DNA from: Hyphomicrobiales bacterium
Lineage (GTDB): Bacteria > Pseudomonadota > Alphaproteobacteria > Rhizobiales > Phreatobacteraceae
DNA length: 64,000 nt
Reading direction: 5' to 3'
NCBI GenBank assembly: GCA_017304475.1
Contig: JAFKKV010000014.1
Location: forward strand, 310,001-374,000
Positions 1 through 8,396 of this stretch are shown here, one piece after another. Made by a program: the position numbers and the translations under genes. The first letter of the stretch is position 1. Each line of letters starts with the position of its first letter. The notes beneath the pieces were generated by a model, which did not search any database, was not told where the DNA came from, and worked only from the letters and a program-made list of their open reading frames with translations.

Positions 1-449
1 TCGTACCAGCCGTGATAATGGCCCTCGAACTTGACGATCTTGGAGCGCCCGGTGAGCCCGCGCGCCAGCCGGAAGGCCGCCATGCAGGCCTCGGTTCCGG
101 TATTGGCGAAGCGGATCTTGTCGGCATGCGGCAACATGCCGACCAGCATTTCCGCCACCTCCACCTCGACCTCGAGCGCCGTGGCGAAATGGGTGCCGTG
201 CACCACTTCGCGCTGCACGGCCTCGACGATGCGGGGATGGGCATGGCCGAGCGGCAGGGCGCCGAACGACATCATCCAATCGATATATTCGTTGCCGTCG
301 ACATCGAACAGGCGCGACCCGGCGCCGCGCCGCATATAGGGCGGATAGGGCGCGTAATTGGCCGGGCCGCGAGAGGCCGAACTGACACCCTCGACCAGGA
401 CGTTGACCGCGCGCTGGTAGAGCTGGCCCGAAGCCGTATTTGGCAACAT
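1..449 (-). CDS. Class III aminotransferase, glutamate-1-semialdehyde aminomutase-like (partial)
   Basis: PLP-dependent class III aminotransferase. Only the N-terminal 149 residues lie in the window; the rest continues beyond base 1. The reading MLPNTASGQLYQRAV, then GVSSASRG, then LFDVDGNEYIDW and LGHAHPRI, follows the start of the glutamate-1-semialdehyde aminomutase-like subgroup (GVSSxxR, DxDGNEYID, GHAHP). TGTEA at about residue 117 is the usual cofactor-phosphate region. ATG at 449 is the first start after an in-frame stop. A different frame opens with GTG at 525 and reads well down to about base 450, so a longer N-terminus with a frameshift cannot be excluded. The gene is divergent from the HDAC-family gene. 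The substrate is unknown, and the neighbours do not suggest tetrapyrrole synthesis. Confidence 0.85.
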   Translation of the reverse strand, partial: MLPNTASGQLYQRAVNVLVEGVSSASRGPANYAPYPPYMRRGAGSRLFDVDGNEYIDWMMSFGALPLGHAHPRIVEAVQREVVHGTHFATALEVEVEVAEMLVGMLPHADKIRFANTGTEACMAAFRLARGLTGRSKIVKFEGHYHGWY

Positions 450-532
450 TCTCGATATCCTTGACCGGAACGGCGGCCAGGTCGTCCGGATCGGACGCTT
501 GACCTTCGTTCTCTATTTTGCTCACTTGTCCA

Positions 533-563
533 CTATAAGAAACACGCCGTTCGCCGCTGTCAA
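533..563 (-). promoter_or_regulatory. Candidate sigma70 promoter for the aminotransferase, with an operator-like sequence
   Basis: On the minus strand TTGACA (563-558) is followed after 19 bases by TATAGT (538-533). This would start transcription near 526, almost on the GTG at 525 and about 77 bases before the ATG at 449. The -10 lies inside CTTGTCCACTATAAG (525-539), which is partly palindromic and could be a repressor site. The 19-base spacer is longer than ideal. This is inferred from sequence alone. Confidence 0.35.
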
Positions 564-594
564 GCCGGCGCCGCGGTCCGGGAAAGAGCGCAGC

Positions 595-1611
595 ATGAAA
601 ATCGCTTGGTCGGCTAATCAGATGAAACACAGCGGCACGCGGTTCGTCCGTGCCGGCCAGATCGTCCCCAGTCCGGAAGTGCCGGAGCGGGCCGAGTTCA
701 TCCTGAAGGCCGTCGGCGCACGCGGCCACACGGTCGTCGCGCCCAGGGATCTCGGCCTGGCGCCGATCCTCGCCGCCCATGACGCCGACTTCGTCGCTTT
801 CCTTCAAACGGCGCACGAGACCTGGACCGGCTTTGCGGGCAACGACGCCATCGCCATGCCCAATGTGCATCCGCGCGGTGCCTATGCGCGCCGGCCTTCC
901 GGGCCGGTCGGCCTGATCGGCTGGTATACCGGCGACATGGCCTGCGAGATCGCCGCCGGCACCTGGCCGGCCGTGTATGACTCCGCCCAGGCCGCCGCCA
1001 ATGCCGCGCGCTGGACCGCGGAGCGGCGCGAAACGACCTATGCGCTGTGCCGCCCGCCCGGGCATCACGCCGGCCACGACCGGGCGATGGGCTTTTGCTA
1101 CCTCAACAACGCCGCGATCGCGGCCGAGGAGCTGCGCCGGTCATTCGGACGCGTCGCCATCCTCGACGTCGACGTCCACCACGGCAACGGCACGCAAGAC
1201 ATCTTCTACGACCGCGGCGACGTGTTTTTCGCGTCGATCCATGGCGACCCCGCCCAGTATTACCCGTTCTTCTGGGGCTATGCCGACCAGACCGGCATCG
1301 GCGCGGGCGCCGGCGCCACGCTGAACGTGCCGTTCCCGGCCGGTTCCGGCGACGGGCCGTTCCTCGACGCGCTGGCCGTGGCGCTCGACGGCATCGGCCG
1401 CTTCGCCCCTGAGGCCCTGGTCCTGTCGCTCGGCGTCGATGCCTCGGTGCACGACCCCCACGGCCGTCACACCGTCAGCGACGGCGGCTTCCGGCGAATG
1501 GCGGAACACGTCGCCGCACTGAAACTGCCGACCGTCATCGTCCAGGAGGGCGGCTACGCCTCCGCCCAACTCGGCACGATCGTCGCCGACATTCTCGATA
1601 TCCTGGCCTGA
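595..1611 (+). CDS. HDAC-family deacetylase, acetylpolyamine amidohydrolase-like
   Basis: A 338-residue zinc hydrolase of the arginase/deacetylase fold, the usual size for bacterial acetylpolyamine amidohydrolases. Visible motifs are RPPGHHAG with the catalytic histidine pair at 157-158, DVDVHHGNGTQD with zinc ligands D193 and H195, GVDASVHDP with the third ligand D282, and QEGGY ending at Y321, the transition-state tyrosine position. ATG 595 follows GGGAAAGAG; upstream in-frame codons have no better start. It should remove acetyl groups from a small amine (polyamine or related) in the cytoplasm. The next gene begins 2 bases after its stop, so the two are co-transcribed. With the divergent aminotransferase it may form a small amine-processing locus. 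Confidence 0.9.
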   Translation: MKIAWSANQMKHSGTRFVRAGQIVPSPEVPERAEFILKAVGARGHTVVAPRDLGLAPILAAHDADFVAFLQTAHETWTGFAGNDAIAMPNVHPRGAYARRPSGPVGLIGWYTGDMACEIAAGTWPAVYDSAQAAANAARWTAERRETTYALCRPPGHHAGHDRAMGFCYLNNAAIAAEELRRSFGRVAILDVDVHHGNGTQDIFYDRGDVFFASIHGDPAQYYPFFWGYADQTGIGAGAGATLNVPFPAGSGDGPFLDALAVALDGIGRFAPEALVLSLGVDASVHDPHGRHTVSDGGFRRMAEHVAALKLPTVIVQEGGYASAQLGTIVADILDILA

Positions 1612-1613
1612 TC

Positions 1614-2702
1614 ATGTCCAAAACGCTTCTCATCGTATCGCTCGGCGAACTCGGCACCAATGTCCTGGAAGCGGTCGGCCGCAGCGGCCTGTTCGAGCGC
1701 ATCGTGGTGGCCAGCCGTTCCGCCGACAAGGCGCTCGGCCGGATCAACAACGCCGTGATCGGCTGCGGCATCGAGGGGTATTTCCCGCGCTTCGAGGCTC
1801 TGGCTTTCGATTTCAACGATGCCGCCAGCACCGCCACGCTCCGCGCGCTGCAACCCGACGTGATCTTCTGCGCGCCCAGCCTGAAACCCTGGTGGCAGGT
1901 CGGCGGGCTTGATGGCGTGAAGGAAAGCCTGGCCGCCAGCGTGCCGTTCGGCGGCTATGTCAGCCTGCAGCTCGCCCCCATGGCGATGTTCCGCGAACGC
2001 TATGCCGAGGCCGGCATCGCCGGCCGCTGGATCGCCGCATCCTTCCCCGACGTGATCAATCCGAGCCTCGCCCGGTCGGGGCCGGGGCCCGCCTGCGGCA
2101 TCGGCAATGTGCGCGAGCCGATCGCCAAGATCCAGGCCTCGGTCGGCCGGGCGCGCGGCATCGCGCCGGCCCGCGTATCGGTCCGGCTGGTGGCGCAGCA
2201 CGCTTTCGAATATGGCGTGCTCCATCCGGCGCCGCCCGCCGAGCTGCCGTCCTATCTCCTCAGCGTGACCGTTGACGGCGAGGATCTGACCGCGCTCGGC
2301 CATGCCGCGCTGCGCGAGCCCTTCCCGTTCCCCTATGACCTGCATTTCAACCGCGTCACCGCATCGGCCGCGCTCGACGGCATGCGCGCGCTGGTCTCGG
2401 CCGAACCGATGCGCACCCACCTGCCCGGCGTGCTCGGCCTGGTCGGCGGTTATCCGGTTATCGTCGAGGACGGCGATATCAGGCTCGACCTCGCACCCGG
2501 CTGGACCGAAGCCGAGGCGATCGCGGCGAACGAAGCATCGCTGCCCTGGGATGGGATCGAGCGGATCGAGGCCGACGGCACGATCGTGTTCACATCCGAG
2601 ACGGTGAAGGCGCTGCACGCGCTGACCGGCGCGACCATCGAATCCGCGCATCCCCGCAATGCCGCCGAACAGGCGCGGCTGATCCTCGGCGCGCTCGACT
2701 AG
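1614..2702 (+). CDS. Unknown Rossmann-type protein, saccharopine dehydrogenase-like N-terminus
   Basis: 362 residues. The start TLLIVSLGELGTNVLEAVGRSG matches a beta-alpha-beta dinucleotide-binding fold (G-x-G-x-x-x-like), followed by VVASRSADKA and a predicted switch strand, as in saccharopine dehydrogenase-like or homospermidine synthase-like NAD(P) proteins. I recognise no catalytic motif after about residue 130. ATG at 1614 lies 2 bases past the deacetylase stop, so the two are translationally close. A redox role acting on the amine or carbonyl made by the neighbouring deacetylase and aminotransferase is possible but only inferred from position. Confidence 0.6.
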   Translation: MSKTLLIVSLGELGTNVLEAVGRSGLFERIVVASRSADKALGRINNAVIGCGIEGYFPRFEALAFDFNDAASTATLRALQPDVIFCAPSLKPWWQVGGLDGVKESLAASVPFGGYVSLQLAPMAMFRERYAEAGIAGRWIAASFPDVINPSLARSGPGPACGIGNVREPIAKIQASVGRARGIAPARVSVRLVAQHAFEYGVLHPAPPAELPSYLLSVTVDGEDLTALGHAALREPFPFPYDLHFNRVTASAALDGMRALVSAEPMRTHLPGVLGLVGGYPVIVEDGDIRLDLAPGWTEAEAIAANEASLPWDGIERIEADGTIVFTSETVKALHALTGATIESAHPRNAAEQARLILGALD

Positions 2703-2727
2703 CCTGCATGGTCCGGCGCTGGCCGGT

Positions 2728-3621
2728 TCACGCAACGACCAGGTTGAGCGCGCGATCGGCGGGCGCGATGACCAGGCGCCGGCCCCAGTCGAAGGCGATA
2801 TGGTCGCGCTCCATGCCATCGGCGAAGACGGTGCCGCCGTCATTCATCCGCGAGGTGATCGCAAGGCCCGCGCCCGTGAGCTTGCCGGCCCGCAGGCTGG
2901 TGCCGGTCGCGACGCTCGGAAACGGCTCGCGCACGAAATAGGCGACGGCCTGTTCATCCGGAGCGATCGGCAAATGGGTTCCGGTCGCCTCCATGATCGA
3001 GCGGGCCCAGCCGGTGGCGCCAGTACCCGAGGCGGCGATCAGGCCGCTGGAGGAATGATCCTCTTCCACCCCGTCGACGGCGATCCGGTAGCGCGCCGAC
3101 TGGTGGCTGCGATGGCCGACGAAGATTTCATTCAGCGCCAGCAACCGTTCGCCGCTGTCGAGAACCGCTTCGACCATCGTCCGCTTCTCGACGGCGACAT
3201 CGCCCTGAAGGCTCGCCGGCAGCAGATGCGTCAACCGGGCGAGCGGCACCCTGACCAGCACGCCATCGTAGAGCTCCGGTGCCGGGTTGACGCCGAGCAC
3301 CGGCTGTCCGTCCAGATATTTGGCGACATTCGCCACGAGGCCGTCCTGGCCGACCGCGACCACGACATCCTCGGGGCCGAACAGGAACCGATCGAAATCG
3401 GCGCGTTTGACCAGCGTCTGGCGCCATTTCGACGGCACCGAATCGCGGGCGCCCTTCAGAACCTCGCCGAACTGGGCATGGCGCGCCTCGATGGTCTCGA
3501 GCCGCTGCCCGCGGGTCTCGAGGAAGAATCGCGCCTGGTCGCGCGTGGCGTGGTGCGCCAGCAGCAGCTCATAGTCGGTCTCGCGCGTGACGAAGACCGC
3601 GCGGGGCGTGTTGGTCGACAT
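2728..3621 (-). CDS. Divergent NAD kinase-like protein
   Basis: 297 residues with the layout of the ATP-NAD kinase family: VVVAVGQDGLVANVAKYL (about 87-104, family GGDGT becoming GQDGL, with the conserved aspartate D93 kept), GVNP at 110, an NE pair in LALNEIFVG, and a glycine-rich SGTGATGW where the family has TPTGSTAY. These substitutions set it apart from housekeeping NadK. It lies downstream of an SPFH protein (12 bases away) and an NrtR-type regulator on the same strand, which supports a role in NAD(P) metabolism. It may phosphorylate NAD or a related nucleotide, or be a diverged paralogue; activity cannot be judged from sequence. Confidence 0.75.
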   Translation of the reverse strand: MSTNTPRAVFVTRETDYELLLAHHATRDQARFFLETRGQRLETIEARHAQFGEVLKGARDSVPSKWRQTLVKRADFDRFLFGPEDVVVAVGQDGLVANVAKYLDGQPVLGVNPAPELYDGVLVRVPLARLTHLLPASLQGDVAVEKRTMVEAVLDSGERLLALNEIFVGHRSHQSARYRIAVDGVEEDHSSSGLIAASGTGATGWARSIMEATGTHLPIAPDEQAVAYFVREPFPSVATGTSLRAGKLTGAGLAITSRMNDGGTVFADGMERDHIAFDWGRRLVIAPADRALNLVVA

Positions 3622-3633
3622 GGCGCCCTCCGG

Positions 3634-4620
3634 TCACCGCCCTGCCGTCACGGCGGTCGGATCCTTGCGGAATTCACCGACAAGGCTCGCAAGCAGATCG
3701 GGCGTCACATTGATATGCTCGATCGTCTTCAGCTTGCCGGCCAGGTCACGCGCCGCAAGGCTCATCAGCACCGCGGGCGACACATCGCGATAAACGGCGA
3801 TATGCGCCTGCTCCGCCTCCGCCCTCGCCGCCTCGACGGTGCGAATGCGCGCCGCTTCGGCCTCGGCCTCCACTTGCCGCGCCTCGGCCAGGCCGCTCGC
3901 GCGGTTGCGGGCATTCTCGGCTTCTTCGGTGATCAGCGTCTTCTCGCGGCGGGCGAGCTCGGTCTTGTTGGCCAGCTCGTTTTCGGCGATCGCGCGTTCC
4001 TTGTCGACCGCCAGCGCCCGGCGTTCGAAGGTCGCTTCGTCGGCCTTCTGCTGCAGGGCCTCGAAGGTCGGCGTCTGCAACGCCCGTTCCAGCTCGGCGG
4101 AAGGCGCGAGGCTGGTCACCCGCGCCGCGACGACGGCAATGCCGATATCGGTCAGGCTGGCGGCATCCGTCAGCGCCGCCTCGAGGCGGAGCCGCAGCGG
4201 CTCGATGCCGGCGTCGAGCAGCGTCCTGACCGGCGCTTCGGCCAGATATTGCAGCGCCGCCTGGTTGACCAGGCCCGCCAGCCGCGTCTCGATGCGCTCG
4301 ATCGGTTCGCCCTTCGGCCGGCCATTGGCCAGCGCCAGGCTGAAATCCACCCGCTGCGCCAGCAGTTCGGGATCGACGACATGCCAGGTCAGCATGCCCT
4401 GCACCGCGACCTGCTGGAAATCCTGGCTGCGCCCCTTCACGAACAAGGTGGTCTCGCGATCCTCCATCGGCACTTCGGCGATGCTGGCGGTTTCCGGCCG
4501 GAACCAGAAGACCAGGCCGCGCCCGCTCTGCCGTACATGGCCGTTGCGATAGCGGATGATATGGCTGCTCGCGTCGCTGCGCAGCTGCGCGACGACACCG
4601 AAATTGCGGATCTGGGCCAA
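3634..4620 (-). CDS. SPFH/Band 7 domain protein
   Basis: 328 residues. The first ~160 resemble an SPFH (stomatin/prohibitin) domain, including RNGHVRQSGRGLVFWFRPETASI and a region ending in VVAARVTSLAPS. A long charged Ala/Glu/Arg-rich segment (about 185-285) is very likely coiled coil, as in flotillin-like scaffolds. Unlike most relatives it shows no N-terminal membrane segment or signal peptide, so it may be a peripheral scaffold. It sits between the NrtR-type regulator and the NAD-kinase-like gene, 12 bases from the latter, suggesting one transcript. SPFH proteins form oligomeric membrane-associated rings; a link to NAD turnover here rests on context. Confidence 0.82.
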   Translation of the reverse strand: MAQIRNFGVVAQLRSDASSHIIRYRNGHVRQSGRGLVFWFRPETASIAEVPMEDRETTLFVKGRSQDFQQVAVQGMLTWHVVDPELLAQRVDFSLALANGRPKGEPIERIETRLAGLVNQAALQYLAEAPVRTLLDAGIEPLRLRLEAALTDAASLTDIGIAVVAARVTSLAPSAELERALQTPTFEALQQKADEATFERRALAVDKERAIAENELANKTELARREKTLITEEAENARNRASGLAEARQVEAEAEAARIRTVEAARAEAEQAHIAVYRDVSPAVLMSLAARDLAGKLKTIEHINVTPDLLASLVGEFRKDPTAVTAGR

Positions 4621-4641
4621 GACAGTCTCCTTTCCTTGAGA

Positions 4642-5370
4642 TCAGATCTGAGGCTTGAAGCGGAAGAGTTCGGCGGGACGGAAGGATGCGCCGGTTTCAC
4701 GTTCGCCGGTCGCTTCCAGCCAGCCCTTGTCGAGCATCCGGCGGCGAAAGGCCGACTTGTTGACCGGCAGGCCCAGGATCGCCTCATGGACGTCCTGAAG
4801 CTGGCGCAAGGTGAAACGTTCGGGCAGCAGCGCGAAGCCGATCGTCGAATAATCGAGCTTGCCGCGCAGCCGCCGGATCGCGAGGCCGAGAATATCGGCA
4901 TGGTCGAAGGCCAGCGGCAGGCGGCCGCTCTCGCCGGACGCGGAGGCGGCATGACCGGCCTCGGCCGGCCCTTCCGGCGCGATGCGGGCCAGCGTCAACA
5001 GGGGATTGGCCTTCAGCGCCGCCGTGAAGCGCTCGGCCGGCAGCAGCGCGAAATAGGCGACCGTCACCACCCGCATGCGCGGATCCCGGTTCACCGCGCC
5101 GAAAGTGTAGAGCTGCTCGACATAGGCGTCCTGCATCTGCGCCTTCTCACGCAGGATGCGCCGCGCGGCGGTGTCGAGCGGCTCGCCGATGCCGACGAAG
5201 CCGCCCGGAAGCGCCCACCTGCCCAAGGCCGGCGGCTCGTCGCGCCGCATCAACAGGGCCGCGGGCGCCCCATCGACGATCGACATGAGCACGAGATCGA
5301 CGGTGACCGCCGGCCGCTCGTAGAGCGAGGGATCATATCCGGCCAGGAATTCGGCTTCTCCCGCGCTCAT
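4642..5370 (-). CDS. nrtR: NrtR-type transcriptional regulator (Nudix fold plus winged helix)
   Basis: 242 residues. Residues ~20-140 form a Nudix domain and the C-terminal ~90 residues match the winged-helix part of NrtR, the repressor of NAD-metabolism genes that senses ADP-ribose or related ligands. The Nudix box (about 57-79) is degenerate: GFVGIGE is kept, but the following R-E-U-x-E-E-x-G-U reads RILREKAQM, losing key acidic positions. That fits a ligand sensor rather than an enzyme. The next two genes (SPFH, NAD-kinase-like) follow on the same strand. Inverted repeats directly upstream are likely operators. The exact name is inferred from domain architecture and neighbours. Confidence 0.8.
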   Translation of the reverse strand: MSAGEAEFLAGYDPSLYERPAVTVDLVLMSIVDGAPAALLMRRDEPPALGRWALPGGFVGIGEPLDTAARRILREKAQMQDAYVEQLYTFGAVNRDPRMRVVTVAYFALLPAERFTAALKANPLLTLARIAPEGPAEAGHAASASGESGRLPLAFDHADILGLAIRRLRGKLDYSTIGFALLPERFTLRQLQDVHEAILGLPVNKSAFRRRMLDKGWLEATGERETGASFRPAELFRFKPQI

Positions 5371-5379
5371 CGCGATGCC

Positions 5380-5421
5380 TTATGTGCAAAACACAAATAA
5401 CTTATGCGCACATCGCGCATA
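5380..5421 (-). promoter_or_regulatory. Candidate NrtR operator: 19-bp palindrome plus a second imperfect repeat
   Basis: TATGCGCACATCGCGCATA (5403-5421) is an inverted repeat with perfect 7-base arms and a 5-base centre, ending 33 bases before the nrtR ATG. A second, imperfect repeat, TTATGTG-CAAAA-CACAAATAA (5380-5400), lies between it and the gene. Both share TTATGYGCA at the left side. Position and symmetry fit autoregulation by NrtR; I have not matched it to a published motif. Confidence 0.45.
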
Positions 5422-7501
5422 TGTCAAACGGACCGATTTCGAGACCCCCACGGTCGCAGATCCAGGATCGCCGGCAATTCGGGTTTCCGCGAACACTGAC
5501 GTCGAATGTGCCGCCACCGGCGCTTCGGGCAGGCTTCAGGCCGGCCGCCGCCGGCCGAGGCACCAGAACAGCACGGGCACGCCGATCAGGGCGCGGGAAC
5601 AGAGCGACGCGGCCGAGCCAGTCGGCGCCGAGCATGATCAGGCCGCCGAGAACGGCCGAGCCGACGAGATGCGGGATCGCCCGTTCCAGGCCGAGGCGGC
5701 GTGCCAGATGCGGCGCCATCAGCCCGACAAAGCTCAGCGTTCCCGCGATCATAGAGCCGGCGGCGGTCAGCAGCGCCGCAGCGCCGAGAAGGACGAAACG
5801 GCTGTCGCGCAGACCGACACCGATGGAACGGGCAAAGACCGGGCCGACCGGCAGGATGTCGAGCCAGCGGCCGAGCAGCAGCGTGCCGGCCAGCAGCGCC
5901 AAGGCGGCGCCGAGCGCCGCGACGGCCGTCGCCGCCTCGACGCCATAGGTTGAGCCGCTCAGCCAGGTCGTCAGCAGCGCCGCGCGCGGATCGCCGGTCG
6001 CGCTCGCGGCCGCGACCACCGCATCGAACAGGCCGCCGAGCGCGACGCCGACGAGCAAGGTCCGTTCCGGCGCGAACTGGTCGCGCCGTCCGAGCGCCAG
6101 AATGACGAGCAGGGCCGCGCCGGCGCCTATCGCGGTGGCGGCGAACTGGGCCCCCGCCCCGCTGAGCCCGAGACCGAACAGCGCCACCACGAAGCCGAGC
6201 GCGGCCCCGGCGCTGACGCCGAGCATTTCCGGGCTCGCCATGGCATTGCCGGTGAGCCGCTGGATCAGCACGCCCGCCGCCGCCAGCATCATGCCGGCGG
6301 CGAGCGCCGCACCGGCGCGCGGCAGGCGCCAGGCCATCATCACGTCGGGGGTACGGCCGAAGCCCAGGCTCCAGCCGTCGATGCCCCGGCTGAGGCCCGC
6401 CGACAGAACCAGGGCAAAGACGAGAAGCAGGACGAGGCCGAACACCCATAGCCATGGACGGGACATTCGCTGGCCGGTCGGGGCCTCGGCTCCGGGCAGG
6501 GCCGGCGCCAGCCGCACGCGCGGCAGGAGCCAGATCAGCAGCGGCGCCGCGAACAGGGCGGTGACCGCGCCGGTCGGGATCATGTCGCCGAACCAGTCGC
6601 TCAGGAGGATCACCCCCTGGTCGGTCGCCCAGAGCAGCAGCGCGCCGAAGACCGGCGCCCAGACCAGCCTGTCGCCGAGCTGCCGCGCTCCGGCAAGGCC
6701 GACGATGGCGGGCGCAGCCAGGCCGATGAAACCGATGACGCCGACAAGACTGACGAGGCTCGCGGTCAGCCCGACCGCGACCGCGAGCCCGGCGAGGCGC
6801 GCCGCGCCGAGCGACAGCCCGAGCCCCCTGGCGCTGGCATCATCGAGGCCGAGCAGGGTCAGCGGCCGGATCAGCAGGGCAGCGATCGCGCCGGCCAGTG
6901 CCAGGCGCGGCGCCAGCGCCGTCACGGTGCTCCAATCCTGCTGTTCCAGCGCGCCATTGCCCCAGATGAACAGGCTGACCAGGTAGCGCTCCTTCAGCAG
7001 GAACAGCATGGCGCCGATGGCACCGGCATAGAGGCTGACCAGCAGGCCGTTGAGGATCGTGGTGACGGGCGCAAGCCCGCTGCGCCGCGACAGCGCCAGG
7101 ACCGCCGCGACGGCCGCGAGGCCGCCGGCAAAGGCGATCGTCTCGCGGCCCTGGGCGAGCCATTGCGGCGCCGCCAGCGTGGCGACCGCCAAAGCCAGAT
7201 TGGCGCCGGCCGCAACCCCCAATGTCGTCGGCGAAGCCAGGGGATTGCGCAGGATCTGCTGGAACAGGGTGCCCGCCAGGGCGAGCGCCGCGCCGGCCAG
7301 CAGGCTGGTGACCAGGCGCGGCATCAAGCTCAGCCGGACCAGCAAATGCCTGACATCGTCGAGATCGGGCGAGACGAGCGCCTGCAACCAGAGCTCGGGC
7401 GGCAATTGCCGGGCAAGCGTCGCAACGCTCAGGGCCAGGGCAACCACGCCTGTCGCGACCGACAGGATGAGCGGACCAGACGTGCGGGCGGCCTCAGCCA
7501 T
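5402..7501 (-). CDS. Fused FecCD-type siderophore ABC permease (FhuB-like), C-terminus frameshifted
   Basis: A double-length FecCD permease: two ~330-residue halves, each with about ten membrane segments, as in FhuB. The ATG at 7501 lies inside the binding-protein stop (ATGGCTGA overlap), so translation is coupled. The open frame runs to 5402, but its last ~60 residues (after ADWLGRVALFP, near 5596) are non-hydrophobic and unlike the family. A neighbouring frame from about 5592 reads ALIGVPVLFWCLGRRRPA and stops at 5536, which is the expected FecCD ending. About 6-9 residues normally found between FP and ALIG are missing, so a small deletion not divisible by three seems to have occurred. The last membrane helix is thus altered. 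No ATPase gene is adjacent. Confidence 0.88.
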   Translation of the reverse strand: MAEAARTSGPLILSVATGVVALALSVATLARQLPPELWLQALVSPDLDDVRHLLVRLSLMPRLVTSLLAGAALALAGTLFQQILRNPLASPTTLGVAAGANLALAVATLAAPQWLAQGRETIAFAGGLAAVAAVLALSRRSGLAPVTTILNGLLVSLYAGAIGAMLFLLKERYLVSLFIWGNGALEQQDWSTVTALAPRLALAGAIAALLIRPLTLLGLDDASARGLGLSLGAARLAGLAVAVGLTASLVSLVGVIGFIGLAAPAIVGLAGARQLGDRLVWAPVFGALLLWATDQGVILLSDWFGDMIPTGAVTALFAAPLLIWLLPRVRLAPALPGAEAPTGQRMSRPWLWVFGLVLLLVFALVLSAGLSRGIDGWSLGFGRTPDVMMAWRLPRAGAALAAGMMLAAAGVLIQRLTGNAMASPEMLGVSAGAALGFVVALFGLGLSGAGAQFAATAIGAGAALLVILALGRRDQFAPERTLLVGVALGGLFDAVVAAASATGDPRAALLTTWLSGSTYGVEAATAVAALGAALALLAGTLLLGRWLDILPVGPVFARSIGVGLRDSRFVLLGAAALLTAAGSMIAGTLSFVGLMAPHLARRLGLERAIPHLVGSAVLGGLIMLGADWLGRVALFPRPDRRARAVLVPRPAAAGLKPARSAGGGTFDVSVRGNPNCRRSWICDRGGLEIGPFDICAMCA

Positions 7502-8396
7502 GATCCGGCCCGGGCGCCAGCCGGTCGCCGACGATCCGGGCGAAACGCGCGGCCGAGGGCAAGGCACCGAACATCAGGATCGGCGGCAGCATCGCAACCT
7601 GGCCAAGCCGGGCGAAGGACAGGCTTTGCCAGAGCGCTCCGCGCGAGGTCCGTTCGAACTCATGAGCCGGCTGAAGATAGAAAAGCCGCGTCGCCGACCG
7701 GGTCGCCAGCGCCTCGATGCCGACGGTCGCGAAACCCCAGTCATTGGTCGGACCGGTCCAGGCATTGGGAAGGCCGATGCGATCGAGCACGCCCTGGAAC
7801 AGGCTCTTGGCGCCATAGACGCGGACGTGCCGAGCATCCATAAAATTGACGAAATAGGCCGGCGTCCGATCGGTACCGGCGAGCCTCGCGCGCACGCCGG
7901 CGAAGGTCGCCTCGACCCGGCCGATCAGCGCCTCGCCGCGGCCCGCCTCCCCGGTCATCGCCGCGAGCCGGCGGGCCGCTTCCGCCGCCCGCGCCAGCGG
8001 TTCGCCCCGCGCGTCATAGATCGGCAGGCTCACCACCGGCGCGATGCGGCCAAGCGCCGACGAGAGGCGCGCCAGATAGGGGGTGGTCAGGATGACATCG
8101 GGCGCCAGCTCCGACAGCAGTTCGAGATTGACCTCCTGGGCCGTGCCGAGATCGACGATGCCGGCCGGCAGCCGCGGCTCGACCACCCAGTTGGCCCAGT
8201 CGGCGATCGCCGGCAGTCCGACCGGCGCGATATCCATGGCGAGCAAGGTCTCGGCGAGCCCGAAGTCGAGCGACACGATGCGGCGCACCGGCCTGCCCTC
8301 GGCCGCTGCCGGCCGGGCGAGGGCGAGCCCGGCCAGCGCGCCCGCGACGAGAGCGCGCCGGGACGTACCGTCACCGCCGGCGCTGTTCGGCGGCAC
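7494..8396 (-). CDS. Iron-siderophore ABC transporter binding protein, FhuD-like
   Basis: 300 residues of the periplasmic-binding-protein type used for ferric siderophores (RRIVSLDFGLAETLLAMDI, then NLELLSELAPDVILTTPY, a classic pattern of this family). The N-terminus TSRRALVAGALAGLALARPAAA looks like a twin-arginine or Sec signal ending near residue 33. The start is GTG at 8396, overlapping the end of the upstream esterase by 26 bases, since no ATG fits before the signal. It would deliver a ferric siderophore from the periplasm to the downstream fused permease, whose ATG overlaps its stop. Confidence 0.88.
   Translation of the reverse strand: MPPNSAGGDGTSRRALVAGALAGLALARPAAAEGRPVRRIVSLDFGLAETLLAMDIAPVGLPAIADWANWVVEPRLPAGIVDLGTAQEVNLELLSELAPDVILTTPYLARLSSALGRIAPVVSLPIYDARGEPLARAAEAARRLAAMTGEAGRGEALIGRVEATFAGVRARLAGTDRTPAYFVNFMDARHVRVYGAKSLFQGVLDRIGLPNAWTGPTNDWGFATVGIEALATRSATRLFYLQPAHEFERTSRGALWQSLSFARLGQVAMLPPILMFGALPSAARFARIVGDRLAPGPDHG

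Noticed and set aside
2800..5400. Very long plus-strand open frame (866 codons)
   Set aside because: Antisense to three recognisable genes (NAD-kinase-like, SPFH, NrtR); composition is Arg/Gly/Asp-rich filler typical of high-GC shadows.
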